Source: an uncultured Prevotella sp.
GTDB taxonomy: Bacteria; Bacteroidota; Bacteroidia; Bacteroidales; Bacteroidaceae
Length of the DNA stretch: 64,000 bases
Direction: 5' to 3'
Assembly: GCA_900770395.1 (NCBI GenBank)
Contig: CAAGKM010000024.1
Location: forward strand, 1 to 64,000
In this document: piece by piece, positions 58,078 to 64,000 of the stretch
Layout: every line of letters starts with the position of its first letter
Numbering within the stretch: position 1 is the stretch's first letter
The notes under the pieces: model-generated
Seen by the model: only the letters and a program-made list of their open reading frames with translations
Database searches by the model: none
What the model was told of the DNA's origin: nothing
Position numbers and translations under genes: made by a program

Positions 58078-60525
58078 TTAGCCGTGGAGAGATACGATGA
58101 GGTTCGCAAGCGACACCTCATCCTGTATCAGAACCTCACGCGGCTTTGCTCCACGTGCCGGACCAACAATGCCTGCTTTTTCCAACTGGTCCATCAGTCG
58201 TCCGGCACGGTTGTAGCCAATCGAGAACTTACGCTGAATAAGGCTGGTGCTTCCACTCTGGCTTGACACGATAAGATGAGCGGCATCGTCGAACATTGGG
58301 TCGAGGCTGCTCATGTCGATGTCATTGCCGCTGCCGTCGGCTCCCTCGATATCGGGCTCCGGCAATTCGAATGGAGTGGGGTAGCCCTGCTGTCTTGAAA
58401 TATAGTCGCAGATGCGCTCCACCTCTGGTGTGTCAACAAAGGCACACTGTACACGCACTGGCTCAGTGCCGTTGATTATCAGCATGTCGCCGCGTCCGAT
58501 GAGCTGCTGCGCTCCCATACGGTCAAGAATTGTCTTTGAGTCGATGCCCGCACTCACTTTGAATGCCATACGGCCGGGGAAGTTTGCCTTGATGGTACCC
58601 GTGATGATGTTGGTTGTCGGGCGCTGTGTGGCTATAATCATGTGTATGCCAACGGCACGTGCCAATTGGGCAATACGTGCTATAGGCAATTCAATCTCCT
58701 TGCCGGCAGTCATGATAAGGTCGCCAAACTCGTCGACCACCACCACTATATATGGCATGTACTTGTGGCCGTGTTCAGGATTGAGCTGACGGGCGGTGAA
58801 TTTGGCGTTGTATTCCTTGATGTTTCGCACGCCAGCCATCTTCAGCAGGTCGTAGCGGTTGTCCATCTCTTTGCAAAGACTGTTCAGGGTGTTCACCACT
58901 TTGGTAACGTCGGTTATGATTGGGTCGGCATCCTCATCGGGAATCTTTGCGAGGAAATGACGCTCTATCGACGAGTAGATGCTGAACTCCACCTTCTTAG
59001 GGTCGATGAGCACGATTTTCATCTCCGATGGATGCTTCTTGTAGAGCAGAGAGGTGATGATGGCATTCAGTCCGACCGACTTACCCTGTCCTGTGGCACC
59101 GGCAACAAGTAGGTGAGGCATCTTTGCGAGGTCGAACATATACACCTCGTTGGTAATTGTCTTTCCAATAGCGCACGGCAGCGCCATTGTAGTCTCCTGA
59201 AACTTCTTGCTGTTGAGTATACTCTCCATCGACACAATCTGCTTGTTGGCGTTTGGCACCTCTATGCCGATTGTACCCTTGCCTGGGATAGGAGCGATGA
59301 TGCGTATGCCAAGAGCGGCGAGACTCAGGGCAATATCGTCCTCAAGCGAGCGCACCTTGGAGATTCTCACACCCTCCTTCAGGGTTATCTCGTAGAGCGT
59401 GATGGTTGGTCCCACGGTTGCCTTGATGCTGTTTATCTCCACACCAAAAGTGCGTAGCACCTGCACAATGCGGTTCTTGTTGGCATTCTGCTCCTCCATG
59501 TCAATATACGACTTGCCACCGTTGTCGTTGCGGTCGAGCAGGTCGAGGGTGGGATAGTGGTAGTTTTCCAAATCTTTCTTGGGATCGTATGGCGATAGCA
59601 TCTTGTCGCCCACAGTCACAAGGTTCTTGCCGTCCGCCTTCTCCTCATCTTTTATTGCGGTGAATTCAATGCCAACATCCTCTGTGGTTTTCGAGGAGGT
59701 GTCATTGGCATATCCGTCATCCTTTATCGTTGGAGTCTCGTCTTCTCCGCCAGTGCCGAAGTCAATCTCCTGCTTCGACGGGTCGTCGAACACGTTTTCT
59801 GCTTGCTCGTCGTCCTCCTCGCTGTCGTTTTCTGTATCATCGTCAACCTCATCATGCGTTTTGTCCGTTCCGCTGTGTACAGTAAACGGTATTTTTCTGA
59901 GATAAAGTCTTGGATTAAACACTTTGCGGATGAAGTTGATTGTCTCCACACTGAGATACATCATAAATGCAGTGGCTGTTGTGACAAGCACCGCTATCAG
60001 CCCAGGAGCACCTATGAAGCCCTCGATGCGCTGACAAACAAACAGACCATGGTCGCCTCCCGGACTGAAGAAACTGTCGGCGAAGAACGGCTCAAGAAAC
60101 TTTGCCATAGCCACACTGAACCATAACATTACCACGACAAGCACGAAAAACCACTTCCATAGTTTTATGTCGAAAACGCGCATCATATTCAATCCCGAGA
60201 AAATAAGGAATACGGGAATGAGAAATGCAGCCAGTCCAAAACATTGCTTGATGAAAAAGTATGCGGAGTATGCTCCTAATGAGCCGCATTTATTCTGAAA
60301 TTCGAAATGTTCATTTATAATCTCGCCGGCACGGGGTGACTCAATCACTGTTTGGTCTGCCATCCCAGTTGTGAAATATGATATGAATGCTATCGCAAGG
60401 TAGACTGCTATCGCAAGAAACACAAATCCGATGAAAAAATTTGCGTTTTCGTTGTGAAACACGTTGTTTATGCCTATACTTTGCAGGAAGGACTTGTTCT
60501 TTACAGCCTTTTTTTGTCTGACCAT
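58078..60525 (-). CDS. ftsK: DNA translocase FtsK
   Basis: An 815-residue FtsK/SpoIIIE protein. Four N-terminal membrane helices (residues about 30-190) anchor it at the septum; an acidic linker (DDDTENDSEEDDEQ) follows at about 225-260. The RecA-like motor has Walker A GATGQGKS (about 475-482) and Walker B VVVVDEFGDL (about 590), and a winged-helix gamma domain closes the protein (SLIQRKFSIGYNRAGRLMDQLEKAG), reading KOPS-like DNA sequences. It segregates chromosome ends and acts with XerCD at dif. Length is typical for Bacteroidetes. Confidence 0.96.
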   Translation of the reverse strand: MVRQKKAVKNKSFLQSIGINNVFHNENANFFIGFVFLAIAVYLAIAFISYFTTGMADQTVIESPRAGEIINEHFEFQNKCGSLGAYSAYFFIKQCFGLAAFLIPVFLIFSGLNMMRVFDIKLWKWFFVLVVVMLWFSVAMAKFLEPFFADSFFSPGGDHGLFVCQRIEGFIGAPGLIAVLVTTATAFMMYLSVETINFIRKVFNPRLYLRKIPFTVHSGTDKTHDEVDDDTENDSEEDDEQAENVFDDPSKQEIDFGTGGEDETPTIKDDGYANDTSSKTTEDVGIEFTAIKDEEKADGKNLVTVGDKMLSPYDPKKDLENYHYPTLDLLDRNDNGGKSYIDMEEQNANKNRIVQVLRTFGVEINSIKATVGPTITLYEITLKEGVRISKVRSLEDDIALSLAALGIRIIAPIPGKGTIGIEVPNANKQIVSMESILNSKKFQETTMALPCAIGKTITNEVYMFDLAKMPHLLVAGATGQGKSVGLNAIITSLLYKKHPSEMKIVLIDPKKVEFSIYSSIERHFLAKIPDEDADPIITDVTKVVNTLNSLCKEMDNRYDLLKMAGVRNIKEYNAKFTARQLNPEHGHKYMPYIVVVVDEFGDLIMTAGKEIELPIARIAQLARAVGIHMIIATQRPTTNIITGTIKANFPGRMAFKVSAGIDSKTILDRMGAQQLIGRGDMLIINGTEPVRVQCAFVDTPEVERICDYISRQQGYPTPFELPEPDIEGADGSGNDIDMSSLDPMFDDAAHLIVSSQSGSTSLIQRKFSIGYNRAGRLMDQLEKAGIVGPARGAKPREVLIQDEVSLANLIVSLHG

Positions 60526-60563
60526 ATATAATTAATGTGTATTAATTTTCAGTTTTTGAACTG

Positions 60564-60622
60564 CAAAAGTACTTCTTTTTTTTCATATTCTGCAAGATAT
60601 TCATATTTTTTTTGTATTTTTG
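60564..60622. promoter_or_regulatory. Divergent promoters (ftsK minus, 3'-5' exonuclease plus)
   Basis: Minus-strand TACTTTTG (60564-60571) and plus-strand TATTTTTG (60615-60622) fit TAnnTTTG. -33 boxes are not clear; the plus promoter gives a 20-30 nt leader to ATG 60643. Confidence 0.6.
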
Positions 60623-60642
60623 CACCAGATTTTGAGAAATCA

Positions 60643-61269
60643 ATGAAAACGATATATAGTAAAATTGACAAATCCCTTATATCGAAGATGCCGCAGGTGG
60701 TGTTTGAGGGAAGAATAATTGTTGTGGTTTCAGCTGCTGAGACGAAAAAGGCGGTTGATTTTTTGCTGTCGCAGCCTATCTTGGGTGTAGATACTGAGAC
60801 CCGACCGTCATTCCGTAAAGGAATAAAACATACAGTGTCGCTGCTTCAGGTGTCAACTCACGACATCTGTTTTCTGTTCCGCTTGAAACATATAGGAGAA
60901 AACAGCGACATAATACGTCTACTTGAGGACACTATGGTGCCGAAGATAGGTCTGTCGCTGCATGATGACATGTTGTCGCTCGCAAAGGTTTATAAGTTTA
61001 AGCCTGGACTGTTCATCGACCTGCAGAAGCATGTCAATGAGATTGGAGTGAAGGACCTTGCGTTGCAAAAGCTATATGCCAACTTCTTCGGAATGAAGAT
61101 AAGTAAGAGCCAGCGGCTCACCAATTGGGAGGCTGATGTACTAACCGAACGGCAGAAGATGTACGCGTCAATTGACGCTTGGGCATGTATAAGGCTCTAT
61201 GAGGAGCTGATGAGGCTGGAGCAGACTGGTGATTATGAGCTGGTGGTGACTGATGAGCTTGCGGGCTAA
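60643..61269 (+). CDS. 3'-5' exonuclease (RNase D/DEDD-like domain)
   Basis: A 208-residue DEDDy-type exonuclease domain. LGVDTETRPSF carries the first D-x-E, GLSLHDDMLSLAK the second acidic residue, and SIDAWACIRLYEEL the third with the tyrosine. The middle has QVSTHDICFLFRL. No HRDC domains, so it is smaller than RNase D. Substrate could be RNA or DNA. The frame to 60535 runs through the promoter; ATG 60643 is chosen. It is first of a three-gene plus-strand unit with the methyltransferase and tilS. Confidence 0.87.
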   Translation: MKTIYSKIDKSLISKMPQVVFEGRIIVVVSAAETKKAVDFLLSQPILGVDTETRPSFRKGIKHTVSLLQVSTHDICFLFRLKHIGENSDIIRLLEDTMVPKIGLSLHDDMLSLAKVYKFKPGLFIDLQKHVNEIGVKDLALQKLYANFFGMKISKSQRLTNWEADVLTERQKMYASIDAWACIRLYEELMRLEQTGDYELVVTDELAG

Positions 61270-61313
61270 TTATGCATTATGAAATGAATTTTGACAAAGT
61301 CAAGTATAATAAT

Positions 61314-62498
61314 ATGAATTATAAAAAGATATATCTTAAGAAAGGAAAGGAAGAGAGCCTCAAACGCTTCCATCCATGGGTGTTTTCGGGAGCCATTCAG
61401 GCCATGGACGACGATATTGCTGAAGGAGACATTGTGAGGGTGGTAAACTGTAAGGGCGAGTTTATTGCCGTGGGGCACTATCAGATAGGCTCCATTGCCG
61501 TGAGGGTACTCTCGTTTTCCGATATTGTCATCGACGGCAGCTATTGGCAGGCAGAACTTGCCTCGGCATACAAAATGCGACTTGCCATCGGCATTGCAGG
61601 CAACCCTAACAATAATACCTATCGCTTAGTGCATGGCGAGGGCGACAATTTGCCGGGGCTGGTGATTGACGTTTATGGCGATACTGCCGTGATGCAGGCA
61701 CACAGCGTTGGTATGCACGTTTGCCGTCATGAGGTGGCAAAGGCTCTCGTTGAGGTTATGGGCGATAAAATCCATAACATATATTACAAGAGCGAGACCA
61801 CATTGCCCTTTAAGGCGGAGCTTGGTCAGGAAAATGGATTTATCTACGGCGGCAGCATCGACAACACTGCTGTGGAGAATGGTTTGCGCTTCCATGTTGA
61901 CTGGCTTAAGGGACAGAAGACGGGATTCTTTGTTGACCAGCGTGAGAACCGTGCTCTGCTGGAGCAGTATGCCAAGGGGAAACGTGTGCTCAACATGTTT
62001 TGCTACACTGGCGGCTTCTCTTTCTATGCCATGCGTGGCGGCGCCCTACAGGTGAGCAGTGTCGACAGCTCAGCAAAGGCTATAGAGCTTACACGCAGCA
62101 ATGTGGAGCTGAACTTCCCCGGCGACCCAAGACATGAAGCGATATGTGAGGACGCCTTCAAATATCTTGAGCGTGCCGGTAGTCAATACGATTTGATAAT
62201 TCTCGACCCTCCAGCTTTTGCCAAGCATCGTGCCGCACTGCATAATGCGCTCAAGGGCTACACACGTCTCAATGTTAAGGCTTTTGAGAAAATAAAATCT
62301 GGCGGAATACTCTTTACTTTCTCATGCTCACAGGTGGTGACCAAGGATAATTTCCGCAATGCCGTGTTTACAGCCGCAGCACAGGCTGGACGCAAAGTCA
62401 GGATTCTGCACCAGCTCCACCAGCCTGCTGACCATCCGATTAATATTTATCATCCTGAGGGTGAGTATCTCAAGGGCTTGGTGCTGTATGTGGAGTAA
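61314..62498 (+). CDS. RlmI-like class I rRNA cytosine methyltransferase
   Basis: A 394-residue enzyme of the RlmI/RlmK family. The N-terminal PUA-like domain (KIYLKKGKEESLKRFHPWVFSGAI) is followed by an RNase-H-like middle (FVDQRENRALL) and a Rossmann SAM domain with VLNMFCYTGGFSFYAM and LIILDPPAFAKHRAAL (DPPAF). It methylates 23S rRNA cytosine in E. coli (m5C1962). The frame is open to 61272; MNYKKIYLKK (61314) is the usual family start. The gap to tilS is 14 nt. Confidence 0.88.
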   Translation: MNYKKIYLKKGKEESLKRFHPWVFSGAIQAMDDDIAEGDIVRVVNCKGEFIAVGHYQIGSIAVRVLSFSDIVIDGSYWQAELASAYKMRLAIGIAGNPNNNTYRLVHGEGDNLPGLVIDVYGDTAVMQAHSVGMHVCRHEVAKALVEVMGDKIHNIYYKSETTLPFKAELGQENGFIYGGSIDNTAVENGLRFHVDWLKGQKTGFFVDQRENRALLEQYAKGKRVLNMFCYTGGFSFYAMRGGALQVSSVDSSAKAIELTRSNVELNFPGDPRHEAICEDAFKYLERAGSQYDLIILDPPAFAKHRAALHNALKGYTRLNVKAFEKIKSGGILFTFSCSQVVTKDNFRNAVFTAAAQAGRKVRILHQLHQPADHPINIYHPEGEYLKGLVLYVE

Positions 62499-62512
62499 AT
62501 GAAGAGTGAAGA

Positions 62513-63850
62513 ATGATTAAGACGGTCTCAGATTATATTGCAGTCCACAAGTTGCTTGCCTCTGACGGCAAATACCTTGTGGCGCTCAGTGGCGGTGCCG
62601 ACAGTGTGGCGCTGCTGTTATTGTTGCGCCGATTGGACTATACTGTTGAGGCTGTGCACTGCAACTTCCATCTTCGCGGCGACGAGTCCGATCGTGACGA
62701 GCTGTTTGTCACCGATCTCTGCGTACGTCTTGACATTCCGCTTCACAAAGCGCATTTCGACACCCGTGAGTATGCCGTACTGCATAAGCAGAGCATCGAA
62801 TTGGCTGCACGCAACCTGCGCTACAAATACTTTGAGCAGTTGCGCCGCGACATAGGTGCCGATGGTATCTGCGTTGCTCATCACCGTGACGACCTTGTGG
62901 AGACAGTTCTCATGAACATTGTGCGTGGCACAGGCATCCACGGTATGGTGGGCATCCGTCCGCGCAACGGCAACATCCTCCGTCCTCTGCTTTGCGTAAG
63001 CCGGGCTGACATCGAGGGGTTTCTTGCGGAGCAACATCAGGATTACGTGACCGACAGCACCAATCTGGAGGATGACGCCACCCGTAATATAGTCCGCCAT
63101 CACGTTGTGCCGTTTCTGCAACAGATTAATCCAGCCGCAGTGGAGAACATCGCCAAGACCGCACATCTGATGACTGATATTGAGGCAATATACAATGCCG
63201 ACATTGAGCGTTGCCGCAGGGAATGCGTAATGGAATGTTCCGGCGAAAAAGGTTTGGCTCTCAGGATAGTCACAGACAAATTGATGATGCATCCCGCTCC
63301 ATCCACCGTACTTTATGAGCTGCTCTCACCATTCGGCTTCAGCGGCGTGCAAGCTGAGGGTATCATCGCAGGCATCAGCACTCAAAGTTTCGGCAAACTT
63401 TTCCACAGTTCTACCCACACGGCGGTGATTTGCAGCAACTGTATCGAAATGGGGGAAATTGTGAATAATGATTTTCCACCTTTACATATTCCCTTTGCCG
63501 ACACCTATGTGTTGCATGGCGGCAAAAGGATTAGACTTGAGATACTCCCTGCTGCCTCTACAGACATCTCGCGCACTCCCGACATCGCCACTCTCGATGC
63601 TGACAAGGTGGCGTTTCCTCTAATCCTTCGTCGCATTGAGAATGGTGACCGTTTCCGCCCTTTCGGAATGAAAGGCTCAAAGCTCGTGAGTGATTTCCTC
63701 ACCGACACTAAATGCTCTTACTTTGAGAAGCAACGCCAGCTTGCGCTTCTTGATGCCAACGGAACTATAATCTGGCTTGTAGGAAGGCGCACAAGCGATA
63801 CGTGCAAAGTACATGCAAACACCCAGCAGATTCTGAGAATATCAATATAG
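62513..63850 (+). CDS. tilS: tRNA(Ile)-lysidine synthetase
   Basis: A 445-residue enzyme. PP-loop SGGADS at residues 26-31 is followed by HCNFHLRGDESDRD and the loop VAHHRDDLVETVLMNI (motif HxxDDxxET), and the C-terminal domain with FRPFGMKGSKLVSDFLTDTKCSYFEKQ binds tRNA. It converts C34 of tRNA-Ile to lysidine to read AUA codons. All catalytic residues are present. It is the last gene of the operon. Confidence 0.95.
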   Translation: MIKTVSDYIAVHKLLASDGKYLVALSGGADSVALLLLLRRLDYTVEAVHCNFHLRGDESDRDELFVTDLCVRLDIPLHKAHFDTREYAVLHKQSIELAARNLRYKYFEQLRRDIGADGICVAHHRDDLVETVLMNIVRGTGIHGMVGIRPRNGNILRPLLCVSRADIEGFLAEQHQDYVTDSTNLEDDATRNIVRHHVVPFLQQINPAAVENIAKTAHLMTDIEAIYNADIERCRRECVMECSGEKGLALRIVTDKLMMHPAPSTVLYELLSPFGFSGVQAEGIIAGISTQSFGKLFHSSTHTAVICSNCIEMGEIVNNDFPPLHIPFADTYVLHGGKRIRLEILPAASTDISRTPDIATLDADKVAFPLILRRIENGDRFRPFGMKGSKLVSDFLTDTKCSYFEKQRQLALLDANGTIIWLVGRRTSDTCKVHANTQQILRISI

Positions 63851-63859
63851 TGGAAAGCT

Positions 63860-64000
63860 TTATTCGTAATCCTTTTTGGTAAATGTTAGTTCCACCAGTT
63901 TTTGCCCTTTGCGGCTTGCTGACCAGTAGGTGTAAGCGAAATTATATCCCGCCTCTTTGTAGTTCTTTATTGAAGTGGTGTTGCGCAGGTCATTGAGTAT
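63860..64000 (-). CDS. Unidentified protein, C-terminal end (cut by window edge)
   Basis: The minus-strand frame ending at TAA 63860-63862 is open over 46 codons to the window edge (...SIKNYKEAGYNFAYTYWSASRKGQKLVELTFTKKDYE). The last part is basic, beta-like. Only the tail is visible; family not recognised. Confidence 0.5.
   Translation of the reverse strand: MLNDLRNTTSIKNYKEAGYNFAYTYWSASRKGQKLVELTFTKKDYE

Overview
The window looks like a chromosome segment from a Bacteroidales bacterium, most likely of the Prevotella group. The evidence is Bacteroidetes-type promoters (TTTG, about 20 nt, TAnnTTTG) in front of many genes, weak Shine-Dalgarno signals, a Complex I operon without nuoE/F/G and with a fused nuoCD, Bacteroidetes-restricted families (DUF4421, DUF1460, DUF4861, DUF4923, DUF5687, GldB-like) and many lipoproteins with a C-S/K-rich start. 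No rRNA or tRNA gene was recognised.

Layout. 1-7.1 kb (minus strand): UvrD/AddA-like helicase (cut by the window edge), TtcA-like PP-loop enzyme, endonuclease III, a glutaredoxin-like protein, an NfnAB-type flavoprotein fusion and seryl-tRNA synthetase. 7.2-11.1 kb: a membrane protein with a repeat-encoded N-terminus, then a plus-strand operon (oxidoreductase, DUF4421, DUF1460). 11.4-25.6 kb (plus strand): an accessory island of LemA/DUF3137, tail-anchored proteins, lipoproteins, MORN and DKNYY proteins, macro domain, DUF5071, an AbiE toxin-antitoxin pair, DUF4272 and several orphan genes. 25.6-29.2 kb: thioesterase, M23 peptidase, NadC, beta-barrel protein. 29.4-33.6 kb: an aromatic amino acid operon (pheA, aminotransferase, DAHP synthase-chorismate mutase, tyrA) behind a leader peptide and terminator. 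33.6-36.8 kb: TPR protein, zinc-ribbon protein and GH25 lysozyme, with a divergent clostripain-like lipoprotein. 37.3-47.4 kb: nuoA-B-CD-H-I-J-K-L-M-N. 47.8-64 kb: housekeeping genes (Y-family polymerase with a YolD-like partner, rpsP, nitrilase-family amidase, rlmH, LolA-like, ftsK, a 3'-5' exonuclease, an RlmI-like methyltransferase, tilS).

Most notable. (1) In the island, several genes between 18.1 and 25.0 kb behave like integron cassettes: each is bounded by a short core and its matching inverse core, joined by hairpin-forming sites. Upstream of one array is a ~150-bp promoter block, present twice in the island, and a truncated tyrosine recombinase tail ending right before an insertion-site-like sequence. 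I infer a decayed integron-like system carrying immunity- and defence-like genes. (2) The aromatic operon is preceded by a 25-residue leader peptide with nine consecutive Tyr/Phe codons, an intrinsic terminator, and a segment that can pair with the terminator arm, i.e. ribosome-mediated attenuation. (3) Five intergenic regions hold arrays with a strict 21- or 22-bp period, about 4-6 units each, with unit sequences that differ between loci except for two that share a core. All claims come from reading the sequence; no searches were run.
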